Source: G963669295 sp963669295
GTDB lineage: Bacteria > Bacteroidota > Bacteroidia > Flavobacteriales_D > CALLUQ01
Assembly: GCA_963669295.1 (NCBI GenBank)
Contig: OY769938.1
Location: 5,642,001 to 5,706,000 of the forward strand
Length of the DNA stretch: 64,000 nucleotides
Direction: 5' to 3'
Shown here piece after piece: positions 26,701 to 33,722 of the stretch (position 1 is the first letter of the stretch; the number at the start of each line of letters is the position of its first letter). The position numbers were made by a program, and so were the translations under genes. Below the pieces are notes generated by a model that saw only the letters and a program-made list of their open reading frames with translations, made no database searches and was not told the origin of the DNA.

Positions 26701-28734
26701 TTTACCGGATTGGCTGCAGGTAACTACGACGTGGTGGTAGAAGATGGCAGCGGTTGCCAGGTAGCAGGAACAGAAACATTGAACAATGCTGGTGGACCTA
26801 GCATCGACAATGTGGCAGTAACCGACCCTACTTGTAATGGCGATACCGACGGTTCGATTATTATTACAGCCAGTGGCGGTACTTCACCTTATCAATACTC
26901 CATTGATAATGGAGTAACCTTCCAGGCTTCCAATACTTTTACCGGACTTGGAGCTGGTGTTTACGACATCGTAGTAGAAGATGCCAACACCTGTCAGAGT
27001 TCAACGCAAGTAACACTCACCGATCCTCCGGTAGTGACATACAGTACGGTAAACACCGATCCTTCTTGTAATGGCGATACCGATGGTTCAATCGTATTGA
27101 CTGGTGCAGGTGGTGATGGTGGTCCTTACCAATACTCGATTGACAACGGTACTACCTTCCAGGCCTCTGGTTCATTTACCGGACTTGGAGCAGGTACTTA
27201 CGACATTGTGGTAGAAGATGCTTCAGGATGCCAGGTTACCGGTACGGAAACCTTAACCGATCCTCCAGTAGTAACTTACACCACTGTGGTAACCGACCCA
27301 TCATGTGGAGCCAACGACGGTTCGATTGTAATAACTGGTGCAGGTGGTGATGGTGGTCCTTACCAATACTCGATTGATAATGGTACTACCTTCCAGGCTT
27401 CTGGTTCATTTACCGGACTTGGCGTAGGCACGTACGATATCATTGTTGAAGATGGTAGCGGTTGTCAGGCAACAGGAACGGAAACGTTGACCAACCCTGG
27501 TGCACCTACGATCGACAATGTAACCACTACCGATCCTTCTTGTGGTGGCAACGACGGACAAATAGACATTACTGCTAGCGGTGGAGTTCCACCCTACCAG
27601 TATTCCATTGATAACGGAACTACCTTCCAGGCTGGTAATAGCTTTACCGGATTGGCAGCAGGTACTTACGACATCGTGGTAGAAGATGCCAACGGTTGTC
27701 AGGCCAGCACCACGGTTACCTTAAACGGTGGAGGCGGTGGTCCTTCATTCACTACCGCAGTGGTTGACCCATTGTGTAACGGTGGTATTGGAACCATTAC
27801 GGTTACTCCAAGTGGTGGTACCTCTCCTTACCAGTACAGTGCCGATGGTGGTGTACTCTTCCAGGGATCTAACGTGCTGAACGTACCGGCAGGCAGCTAC
27901 GACGTAGTAGTAGAAGATGCTAACGGTTGTCAGTCGAACGTAACGACCATAGTAGTGAACGAGCCTGCTCCACTAGTAGCAACAGCTGGTGCAGATGGTA
28001 GCATTTGTGAAGGCGATCAAATCACCATCACTTCCAGTGTAACGGGTGGCACATCGCCTTACACTTACACCTGGATTTGCGATCAGGTAAATTGTAACCT
28101 CGATAACAGCAATGCTCAAAACCCGAATGCAACACCAACAGTAACCACTACCTACTACATTCAGGTAACGGATGCCAATGGTTGTAGCAGTAATGTAGAT
28201 TCGCTGGTGGTAACAGTAAATCCATTACCTACTGTAGATGCAGGAGCAGATGTAACCATTACCAATGGTACCAGCACCCTGTTAGACGCTACCGTATTCA
28301 ATGGTGCTGCATTTGCATGGACACCTTCCAGCACACTGGATGATCCTACCATTGAAGATCCAACAGCAACACCAGACGTAACCACTACCTACTACTTAGT
28401 AGTAACCAGTGGCGCAGGCTGTATTGCTACCGATTCGGTAACCGTAACGGTGGAAGACGGTGAGGTAAGTACACCTACTGCCTTTACTCCCGACAACGAC
28501 GGCACCAACGATCTGTGGATCATTGAAAATCTAAGCACTTCATATCCAGAGGCTGTGGTAGAGGTATACAACAGGTGGGGGAATAAGATTTTCGAGTCTG
28601 ACCCCGGGTATACACAACCATGGGATGGCACCTTCGAAGGCAATGCAATGCCAGTAGGTTCCTACTATTACATCATCAACTTTAACGATGGTACTAGAGA
28701 AGCCGAAACAGGAACCATAACCATCATTAAATAG
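20701..28734 (+). CDS. Giant T9SS type B surface protein: M43 metalloprotease, PKD, cleaved-adhesin and SprB-like repeats
   Basis: 2677 residues. Signal peptide about 1-21. Residues about 180-410 are a pappalysin/cytophagalysin-type (M43) zinc protease: HELGHSFGLEH at 290-300 gives ligands His290, His294 and His300 with catalytic Glu291, and Met386 in NHMSYSFC is a likely Met-turn. PKD-like domains lie at about 425-525, 855-890 and 1085-1170 (FWDFGDGTT, WLWNFGDGNF). Residues about 893-1061 look like a cleaved-adhesin/choice-of-anchor domain (LENFESGWPAGYDRYDND, DDWMLTTAI). About 1170-2425 holds 16 SprB-like repeats, then Ig-like segments and a type B (CHU_C) sorting domain from about 2590 (PTAFTPDNDGTNDLW, VYNRWGNKIFES, WDGTFEG). 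It should be exported by T9SS and held at the cell surface, combining adhesion or motility with proteolysis. PorP/SprF and OmpA genes follow at once, as for SprB-type cargo. Confidence 0.95.
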   Translation: MTRKTLLTSALALLACIAFSQQPQQHSIPQLPATPGAAPVQQIGNPQPMPMAPIPTSQKSMGSKLAQTSNAFHFNGNKGAVINTIKGLNQKQPGDDPRNLPLSQNGKLLSVGGQEVNFRRSDNRDVTNICYTPRPYIDGGSRDASCGFVVPCDNPANRDAASTTLKYFQLEWHVMWNGGASSNIDQTRIDALMAELNADFASHNMIFCADPANFYEDPGNWDHDENTEEVSLKTTYNVTPTQVINIYVVGQMGPGGYARFPYDPMGGTSATGGVVLNRGNCSVGTHTLAHELGHSFGLEHTFAGVDERSQCSSCYEKVRNVNGSSNTTGVPTPNGGPYTQEGDQEGDWCSDTNPHDTYTYQCSTSSNPNGGCDSNPWANAPVNNHMSYSFCSTQFTAQQERRMHCMLNTYLGSWIAYGGGVCGAQPPTADFVGNPTTWQAPSNVTFTDLTQPSAIVTSWNWTFDVGGGNGVTCVGCVGPNATYTGQTPPVVTYPNPGLYTVSLNVTSANGPSTETKIDYIEVLAPAGDCDTLTTQWENVGPTVITYGFGGGWITGVQDPVNSVLPTDPKGVYERYFTPNPGVTQVGAIRVGLGGLNDADADMRFQVSVYDDDGAGAPGALLGGRGGLDPTALGVPGIGFFTEFWVPLFNAQTPTTGTFHVAVEIFPGDATDSLIVMSSCLGPPGCPVAEGEADASNHIFTTGFGFENLLTIYGADFDVDIIPMLGEWAPDPIITGFTENVVCDTTFVTLFDTVLYTANPDAWGFEFADGTVLTYTSDPMTINRTYTTPGPDTVTVYAVNSCGRSDTNVYIIPYNFLATPDAEFTKVQANPICAGAPGVDFNANTSGYDDYFWDFGDGTTTSTGGTPSANHVYATPGLYYVSLTTTTAGFAPLDTFYLENFESGWPAGYDRYDNDASTPNAGVNPPWTGTNATAWLDIDVDGNGNTEAASTSWNVDPLIAGDDWMLTTAIGPLPAGQRLYWDAQAYDNTFADGYEVRISTTQLPANTTNYSTMLFSIGAENTFSTTRGVDLSAYAGQTVYIAFRNNSLDDYILSIDNIRVGTAAPGCNATRTIADFVEIIDCTVIPPTAVLNADVTSGCAPLTVTFTDATTVGDPATSWLWNFGDGNFSTAQNPPPHVYTTPGTYFVSFEACNAGGCSTDYVTITVGTPPTIDNIVTVDPSCIANNGSITITASSGTPPLQYSIDNGVTFQAGNSFTGLGAASYDVVVEDALGCQATQTVALTTPTGPSISNVALTDPSCNGNSNGSIVITAGGGTPPLQYSIDNGVTFQAGNSFTGLGAATYNIVVEDASGCQATTTGTLTDPPVITYSAAVTDPTCNGGANGSIVITAGGGTPPLQYSIDNGVTFQAGNSFTGLGAATYNVVVEDANGCQFTTTETLTDPAAVTYSAVNTNPTCNGDTDGSIVLTGAGGDGGPYNYSIDNGVTFQASGSFTGLGAGTYNIVVEDASGCQVTGTETLTDPAAVTYSAVNTNPTCNGDTDGSIVLTGAGGDGGPYQYSIDNGGTFQGSGVFTGLGAGTYNIVVEDGSGCQVTGTETLTDPALVTYSAVNTDPTCANNDGSIVLTGAGGDGGPYQYSIDNGGTFQASGTFNGLAAGTYNIVVEDASGCQVTGTETLTLPTGPTIDNVATTDPTCGNSDGTITITASGGTPPYQYSIDNGVTFQASNNFTGLAAGTYDIVVEDAGGCQATTTVSLTNVGAPSIDNITAVDPTCNGGSDGSITITASGGTSPYQYSIDNGVTFQAGNSFTGLGAASYAVVVEDALGCQVSQNVVLTDPPAVTYSAVNTDPTCNGDTDGSIVLTGAGGDGGPYNYSIDNGVTFQASGTFAGLGAGTYNIVIEDASGCQGTGTETLTDPAVVTYSAVVTNASCNGALDGSIVITAGGGDGGPYQYSIDNGTTFQASGTFNGLGAGTYDIVVEDASGCQVTGTETITEPAAVTYTVVLTDPTCGASNGSIVITGAGGDGGPYSYSIDNGVTFQASGTFTGLAAGNYDVVVEDGSGCQVAGTETLNNAGGPSIDNVAVTDPTCNGDTDGSIIITASGGTSPYQYSIDNGVTFQASNTFTGLGAGVYDIVVEDANTCQSSTQVTLTDPPVVTYSTVNTDPSCNGDTDGSIVLTGAGGDGGPYQYSIDNGTTFQASGSFTGLGAGTYDIVVEDASGCQVTGTETLTDPPVVTYTTVVTDPSCGANDGSIVITGAGGDGGPYQYSIDNGTTFQASGSFTGLGVGTYDIIVEDGSGCQATGTETLTNPGAPTIDNVTTTDPSCGGNDGQIDITASGGVPPYQYSIDNGTTFQAGNSFTGLAAGTYDIVVEDANGCQASTTVTLNGGGGGPSFTTAVVDPLCNGGIGTITVTPSGGTSPYQYSADGGVLFQGSNVLNVPAGSYDVVVEDANGCQSNVTTIVVNEPAPLVATAGADGSICEGDQITITSSVTGGTSPYTYTWICDQVNCNLDNSNAQNPNATPTVTTTYYIQVTDANGCSSNVDSLVVTVNPLPTVDAGADVTITNGTSTLLDATVFNGAAFAWTPSSTLDDPTIEDPTATPDVTTTYYLVVTSGAGCIATDSVTVTVEDGEVSTPTAFTPDNDGTNDLWIIENLSTSYPEAVVEVYNRWGNKIFESDPGYTQPWDGTFEGNAMPVGSYYYIINFNDGTREAETGTITIIK
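24211..27975 (+). repeat. 16 tandem SprB-like repeats inside the giant surface protein
   Basis: Fifteen copies carry the exact YSIDNG core followed by TFQ; a sixteenth, at the 3' end, is diverged (YSADGG). The average period is about 235 bp (78 residues). Each unit runs as DPTCNGxxDGSIxIT, then PYQYSIDNG, then FTGLGAGTYDIVVEDASGCQ. Two subtypes alternate in blocks: one with GAGGDGGPY and one with GGTPPY or GGTSPY before the core. Copies are similar enough in DNA for recombination or assembly collapse. Confidence 0.9.
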
Positions 28735-28745
28735 GAGGAAGAATC

Positions 28746-29720
28746 ATGAAAAAGATCATATATACTACTGCTATTGCATTATTAGGAACTACGGCTATGG
28801 GACAACAATTGGCCCAGTTTAGCCAATACATGCATAATCCATACGTTTTGAACCCTGCTGCTGCAGGCATGAACGATTATTTGGACATTAACTTAAGCTA
28901 CAGGCAACAGTGGGCGGGTTTTGACAACGCGCCCACTACCTACTACCTCAGTGCCACCAAGGCATTGGGGAAACGGCCTGCAAAGCTTACCTATAACCCT
29001 TCGTTGCGTACTAGCGATATTCAAATCAAACCCATCGAGCAAAAAACACCGGGCAAGTTGAAACACGCACTAGGTGGCTACGTTATTGGCGATAACTATG
29101 GCGTGTTCGAAAAGATTTCGGGCGGACTATCGTACGCGCTACACATTCCGGTAGGCAATACCATGTATGCCTCCATTGGTTTAGGCGCAGGTGCTTCCAA
29201 CTACTCTATCGATCAAAATCAATTGACATTAGGCGATGCGGCCGACAATACCTTTACCACCTTTATTGGTAGCGGTACGTCGCAAACCTACTTCGATTTG
29301 AATGGAGGGGTAGCCTTGTATTCCGACAAGCTGTACTTCGGCTACTCCGGAACACAGGTGATTGAAAATGAAATTTACTTTGGAAGTGAAGCCACGCAAG
29401 CAGCCTTGTTGTTACACCACTTCATTTCTGCAGGATACAAAATTCAAGCGGGCGAAAACCTGTCCATTACTCCAGGGTTTGTAGTAAAATACTTGAACCC
29501 CGCCCCTGTATCGTACGATTTGAACATGAAGTTTGAATTCAAAGATAAATTTTGGATCGGTGCTGCGTATAGAAACGAAGATGCCATTGTTGGGCTGTTG
29601 GGATTAAAAATCAACGACCTGATTAAAATTGGTTATTCGTACGACTATACCACTTCTAACTTAGGCGATTTTAACTCAGGCGGACATGAGGTTGTATTAG
29701 GCCTTATGATCGGAAACTAG
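28746..29720 (+). CDS. PorP/SprF family type IX secretion membrane protein
   Basis: 324 residues. A signal peptide (MKKIIYTTAIALLGTTAMG) is followed by the family's characteristic opening LAQFSQYMHNPYVLNPAAAG, then AGFDNAPTTYYLS and alternating barrel strands to the C-terminus (IKIGYSYDYTTSNLGDFNSG). PorP/SprF proteins are outer-membrane proteins that attach or export partner surface proteins with type B sorting domains. The gene starts 11 bp after the giant type B protein, with a good AGGAGG-like sequence before the ATG, so they are one operon and probably functional partners, as with SprB and SprF in gliding bacteria. Confidence 0.95.
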   Translation: MKKIIYTTAIALLGTTAMGQQLAQFSQYMHNPYVLNPAAAGMNDYLDINLSYRQQWAGFDNAPTTYYLSATKALGKRPAKLTYNPSLRTSDIQIKPIEQKTPGKLKHALGGYVIGDNYGVFEKISGGLSYALHIPVGNTMYASIGLGAGASNYSIDQNQLTLGDAADNTFTTFIGSGTSQTYFDLNGGVALYSDKLYFGYSGTQVIENEIYFGSEATQAALLLHHFISAGYKIQAGENLSITPGFVVKYLNPAPVSYDLNMKFEFKDKFWIGAAYRNEDAIVGLLGLKINDLIKIGYSYDYTTSNLGDFNSGGHEVVLGLMIGN

Positions 29721-29740
29721 ACATCAGAAAAACTGTTAAC

Positions 29741-31042
29741 ATGAAAAAGGATCAACTCAACCGCTTTCTACTCCTAACGGCCTCTGCCCTACTCTTTTCC
29801 GGTGCTTATGCACAAGACCTTCAATTTGAAGATGCCGTGCAACTGGAAGGTGTAAACTCCGATGTAGAAGAAGTATTTCCATTGATTACACAAGATGGGA
29901 ACACCATGTACTTTGTGCGCAACAATCACCCCAGCAACAAAGGGGGATTAGACATTTGGTACTGCAATAAAGATGGCGATAAATGGTCGTCTCCAAAAAA
30001 CGACCTGAACACCATCAACAACAAAATGAATAACGCCATCATAGGTGTAAGCAACGACGGAAAAACACTTTATGTGTCTAATGCCTACGAAAAGAAAGGC
30101 GTTGCACACTCGGGAGTGGCTTATGCTACACGCGAAGGTGATAAGTGGAGTACTCCTAAAAAAATCGACATCCCCAACTTTAAAGTACCTGGTGATGTGG
30201 CTGGTTTTTATATAAATTCTGCTGAAGATGTACTCATCATCTCGGTTAATGGTGAAGGATCGAAAGGACAGGAAGACCTTTACGTAACGCGTAAAAAAGA
30301 AGGCAGTTGGACTTCCCCTCAAAACATGGGAAGTGCCATTAACACCACCGGGTATGAAATATCACCTTTTGTTTCTGCCGATGGCAAGCAACTGTATTTT
30401 TCGAGCAATGGCCATGGTGGCATTGGCGATGCCGACATTTTTGTTTCGGAACGCTTAGACGATACCTGGACCAATTGGTCGGCTCCACAAAACCTGGGCG
30501 ATAAAATCAACTCCGTTGGTTTCGACGCATACTTCATGGTAGCCTCGAACGATGATGTGTACTTTTCAAGTGCCCGTAATGGAAGCAAAAGCGACATCTT
30601 CAGCTCGAAAATCGTACCACCTGCTGAACCAGAGCCCGAACCGGAGCCCGAACCCGAACCCGAACCAGAGCCCGTAGTAGTAGAACCTGCTCCTGTAGCA
30701 CGTAAAGCTTCTATGGAGAAAATTTACTTTAAGGTGAACTCTTCTTACCTGACTTCAGATGCTAAATCGGAGTTGGCAAAAATCATCAAAACGTTGAAAG
30801 ATACCCCTGAATTAAAAATAGAAGTAAAATCGTATGCCGATGCCCGCAACACCGACGACTACAACATGTGGTTAACCAATAAGCGTGCAGAACGTGTGAT
30901 GGAATACCTGAAAAGCAAAGGCATTGCTAAAGACAGGATTACTGGAAAAGGATACGGTGAAAGCGAGTTGGAGATTAAGTGTACCGATTGCTCTGAAAGC
31001 GATCATCGAGCCAACCGCCGTACTATACTAAGGATATATTAA
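29741..31042 (+). CDS. PD40-repeat OmpA family lipid-free envelope protein of the type B cassette
   Basis: 433 residues. Signal peptide about 1-24 (ending in GAYA). Residues about 35-285 have PD40/WD40-like beta-propeller repeats (VFPLITQDGNTMYFVRN, ISPFVSADGKQLYFSSNG, GDADIFVSERL). A Pro-Glu linker (nine EP pairs, about 290-308) leads to a C-terminal OmpA peptidoglycan-binding domain (MEKIYFKVNSSYLTSDAKSE, LTNKRAERVMEYLKSKGIA, ANRRTILRI). It would tie an outer-membrane or periplasmic complex to the cell wall. The protein is third in the cassette, 20 bp after PorP/SprF, and is followed by a perfect terminator. It lacks the TPR region of PorE-type proteins. Confidence 0.93.
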   Translation: MKKDQLNRFLLLTASALLFSGAYAQDLQFEDAVQLEGVNSDVEEVFPLITQDGNTMYFVRNNHPSNKGGLDIWYCNKDGDKWSSPKNDLNTINNKMNNAIIGVSNDGKTLYVSNAYEKKGVAHSGVAYATREGDKWSTPKKIDIPNFKVPGDVAGFYINSAEDVLIISVNGEGSKGQEDLYVTRKKEGSWTSPQNMGSAINTTGYEISPFVSADGKQLYFSSNGHGGIGDADIFVSERLDDTWTNWSAPQNLGDKINSVGFDAYFMVASNDDVYFSSARNGSKSDIFSSKIVPPAEPEPEPEPEPEPEPEPVVVEPAPVARKASMEKIYFKVNSSYLTSDAKSELAKIIKTLKDTPELKIEVKSYADARNTDDYNMWLTNKRAERVMEYLKSKGIAKDRITGKGYGESELEIKCTDCSESDHRANRRTILRIY

Positions 31043-31072
31043 GCCTTCTTGATATATTAACATGCAACCCCC

Positions 31073-31105
31073 AGAGCGAGAAGAAATTCTCGCTCTCTTT
31101 TTTTA
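31073..31105 (+). terminator. Strong Rho-independent terminator of the type B cassette
   Basis: A perfect 10-bp stem (31073-31082 with 31087-31096), closed by a GAAA tetraloop and followed by C and eight T. It lies 30 bp after the OmpA gene stop and marks the end of the three-gene operon. Confidence 0.92.
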
Positions 31106-31300
31106 GTAAAACTCAACTTTGACAAGCTTGAAAGACGTATTCAACGTTGTAAGTTGAACTAATCCCGACCAGGTGTAAGGAGTGTCGGGATCTGGTTAAA
31201 TACCTAAACCCTTAGGTCAATTTGGTGCTGAATGATGTGTGAGGTTTCACAAAGTCTTGAGTTCCCTGCCTTACCGATGTTAAGAGCATACGAACCCCAT

Positions 31301-31475
31301 CTCCTGAATACTGAATACTGAATACTGAATACTAGCTACTGAATACCGACTACTAAATACTAACTCCTGAATACTGCCTCCTGAATACTGCCTCCTGAAT
31401 ACTAACTACTGAATACTACCTCCTGAATACTACCTCCTGAATACTACCTCCTGAATACTGAATACTTACTACTCA
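31301..31475. repeat. Low-complexity TGAATAC repeat field (7- and 14-bp units)
   Basis: About 175 bp built from variants of CTGAATA: first pure 7-bp steps, then 14-bp units of the type CTGAATACTACCTC with changes in the second half (GCCTC, AACTA, ACCTC), ending in 7-bp steps again. It lies between the terminator of the type B cassette and the stop of the lipoprotein at 31486, in the 443-bp gap. 31106-31300 contains no gene that I can support. Confidence 0.88.
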
Positions 31476-31485
31476 CCCCACTCCC

Positions 31486-32148
31486 CTACTTCAACTTAAT
31501 CTGTGTATTCATATCCAGTTTCTTCGATGTGATATCGGGCAAGCTGCCTTCAATGGTTAACGTTTGTTGATCGTCTGATAGCTTGGCGTGTTTGTTCTTG
31601 AACTTCTTGATGGGCGAAGCAAACGAAAGGTTCAATTCATAGCGCATCATATCACCCATGCCTTCCATGCCCTCCATGTCTCCACCACCATCAGGTACTG
31701 GCAGGTCGGGTATCTGGTAATTGATTTTCTTTCCTTTTTTGGTGAAATACTTGAATGCCTCAGGAATCTTTGACTTCCCTTCTCCACCAGGAGTGCTGGA
31801 AATATCGCTTTCCTTCATGGCCTTGTTCAAAGCATCCAGGTTGGCAAAATCGTAAAAGAAGGTATAAATTCCTTTCTCATCATCCATCTCCATACCAGCA
31901 TTCGAAAGACCCTCTTGCTGATTCAGTTCCTCCATGCCTTGTGCCAACTCAAGGCTATCCAAGCCCATATCATCACTGCCTTCTTCACCCTCTTCATCAC
32001 CTGCCAACGCCATCATCTGCGACATGTCTACCTTAAACTTTACCTTGCCCGAAAAGTCTTTGTTAAAGTTAATATCTTGTTGAATGGTACAGCTAGAAAG
32101 CAATACGCCCAACAGCAATACAACAGCAAAAAAGTGCAATAACTTCAT
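31486..32148 (-). CDS. Lipoprotein of unknown function
   Basis: 220 residues. The lipoprotein signal MKLLHFFAVVLLLGVLLSSC has lipobox LSSC (Cys20). The mature part starts TIQQDINFNKDFSGKVKFKV and contains an acidic, Glu/Gly/Met-rich loop (GDEEGEEGSDDMG) and a second Gly/Met-rich segment (PDGGGDMEGMEGMGDMM). The C-terminus returns to beta strands (LNLSFASPIKKFKNKHAKLS, LTIEGSLPD). I know similar Bacteroidota lipoproteins only as uncharacterised. It is a single gene divergent from chaN. Confidence 0.85.
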   Translation of the reverse strand: MKLLHFFAVVLLLGVLLSSCTIQQDINFNKDFSGKVKFKVDMSQMMALAGDEEGEEGSDDMGLDSLELAQGMEELNQQEGLSNAGMEMDDEKGIYTFFYDFANLDALNKAMKESDISSTPGGEGKSKIPEAFKYFTKKGKKINYQIPDLPVPDGGGDMEGMEGMGDMMRYELNLSFASPIKKFKNKHAKLSDDQQTLTIEGSLPDITSKKLDMNTQIKLK

Positions 32149-32256
32149 GGTATCTTGTTTATGAGATTTAGAACATCAAAGTACCCCAATAATTTATTGG
32201 AATCAAAATAAACCATTCAAATTATTACCATCTTTGTAGGGTTAACAACCAACCGT

Positions 32257-33129
32257 ATGAAAAAGAAAATTCAACTGGCATTGTGCTTAAGCATGCTCCT
32301 TTGTTGCCTTACAGCAACCGCACAACACAAACCCGCTTATAAGCTTTTTGACAAAACGGGCACTGAAGTTTCTTATGCTACACTCATTAACGAATTGGCC
32401 GATAATGATGTGGTGCTTTTTGGCGAATTGCACAACAACCCTATTGTACATTGGCTGCAATTTGAGGTAACGAAAAGCCTGTACGAGAAGAAAAAAAACA
32501 AACTCGTGCTGGGAGCCGAAATGTTTGAAGCCGACGACCAGGTGATTATCAACGAATACCTACAAGGGCAAATCAAACACAAACACCTTACCGCTGAAGC
32601 CAAAGTATGGAGCAACTACCACACCGACTACCGTCCGTTGGTAGAATTGGCCAAAGAAAACGAATTGACTTTCATTGCCACCAATATCCCACGCAGGTAT
32701 GCCAACATAGTTGCCCGCAAAGGGTTAAAGGCACTGAACGAATTATCTGATGAAGGAAAAAGCTATATCGCCCCCCTGCCCATTACAGTAGACATGACAG
32801 CTCCAGGATATGAAGAAATTGCTGCCATGGACATGGGGCATGGCGCTACTGCCGAAACCTTTGTACACGCACAAGCAATTAAAGATGCTACCATGGCGCA
32901 CTTCATTTTGAAGCACCGCCACAAAAAAAACTTATTCATCCATTACAATGGCGACTTCCATTCAAAAAACTATGGAGGTATTTATTGGTACTTAATGCAA
33001 CAACGCCCCAACTTAAAAGTGGCTACCATTGCCTGTGTAGAAAGCAACGACCTTGCCTTTCAATCGGAATACAGCACCCTGGGCAACTTTGTACTTGTTA
33101 TTCCTGAATCGATGACGAAAACACATTAA
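32257..33129 (+). CDS. ChaN family (haem-binding/TIKI-like) protein
   Basis: 290 residues. Signal peptide MKKKIQLALCLSMLLCCLTATA; a lipobox is not convincing, so it is probably periplasmic. The family signature is clear: NDVVLFGELHNNPIVHWLQF (with the G-E-x-H motif), VLGAEMFEADDQ, then MDMGHGATAETFVHAQAIKD and HYNGDFHSKNYGGIYWYL near the end. ChaN-family proteins bind haem cofacially in some Proteobacteria and share a fold with TIKI and TraB proteins, some of which are metalloproteases. The actual role here is uncertain. It heads a plus-strand run with a TPR lipoprotein, an acyltransferase and rarA. Confidence 0.85.
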   Translation: MKKKIQLALCLSMLLCCLTATAQHKPAYKLFDKTGTEVSYATLINELADNDVVLFGELHNNPIVHWLQFEVTKSLYEKKKNKLVLGAEMFEADDQVIINEYLQGQIKHKHLTAEAKVWSNYHTDYRPLVELAKENELTFIATNIPRRYANIVARKGLKALNELSDEGKSYIAPLPITVDMTAPGYEEIAAMDMGHGATAETFVHAQAIKDATMAHFILKHRHKKNLFIHYNGDFHSKNYGGIYWYLMQQRPNLKVATIACVESNDLAFQSEYSTLGNFVLVIPESMTKTH

Positions 33130-33148
33130 ATGCCAACTAAAATTCCGT

Positions 33149-33156
33149 TACTTTTG
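33149..33156 (+). promoter_or_regulatory. -7 promoter box before the TPR lipoprotein gene
   Basis: TACTTTTG matches TAnnTTTG exactly, 22 bp before the ATG at 33179. It suggests that the TPR lipoprotein, acyltransferase and rarA genes can be transcribed apart from chaN. Confidence 0.45.
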
Positions 33157-33178
33157 TAGCGAAAAGCATTTCAACAGT

Positions 33179-33712
33179 ATGAAGAAGATCATTGTACTAC
33201 TTAGCGTTTTAATGGCCGTGGGATGTTCTAACACCCCCAACGAAAAAGACCCGTCGAACATGAGTGCCAAACAGCACTACAACAATGCATTAACATTGAT
33301 TGATGAAGACAAGATGGAAGAGGCCATTGCCGCGCTAGACCAGGCCATTGCCAAAGACCCTAAATACACGAAAGCACTGTATGAACGTGGGGAGATCAAG
33401 TTTTTTCAAGAAGACTTTGCAGGAGCATTAAAAGACCTGGAACAAGTAGTACAACTCGACAAGAAAAACAAAGACGCCTACAACTACAGCGGCATTTGCA
33501 GAATGAACCTCGACGACCATGCAGGAGCCATCAACGACTTTTCTGCCATTATTGACATGGATGCAAAAGATGCCAATGCATTGTATAATCGTGGCACTTG
33601 CAAGCACGCTACTGGTGATACTGATGGTGCCTGTAAAGATATTTTCATGGCCGATGAATATGGCGACTCTGAACGGTATTACAACAAATTGAAGGAACTC
33701 GGTTGCCTGTAA
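33179..33712 (+). CDS. TPR-repeat lipoprotein
   Basis: 177 residues. Lipoprotein signal MKKIIVLLSVLMAVGC with lipobox AVGC (Cys16). Residues about 30-175 hold at least three tetratricopeptide repeats: AKQHYNNALTLIDEDKMEEA, ALYERGEIKFFQEDFAGALK and ALYNRGTCKHATGDTDGACK, with the Gly/Ala spacing of the fold. TPR lipoproteins serve as scaffolds for envelope complexes. A short spacing (10 bp) to the acyltransferase gene suggests co-transcription, with no obvious functional link. Confidence 0.9.
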   Translation: MKKIIVLLSVLMAVGCSNTPNEKDPSNMSAKQHYNNALTLIDEDKMEEAIAALDQAIAKDPKYTKALYERGEIKFFQEDFAGALKDLEQVVQLDKKNKDAYNYSGICRMNLDDHAGAINDFSAIIDMDAKDANALYNRGTCKHATGDTDGACKDIFMADEYGDSERYYNKLKELGCL

Positions 33713-33722
33713 AAGAAAAAGC

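Noticed and set aside
21047..28643. Many minus-strand ORFs under the giant surface protein gene
   Set aside because: They are shadows of the plus-strand frame, with no conserved domains and no independent starts.
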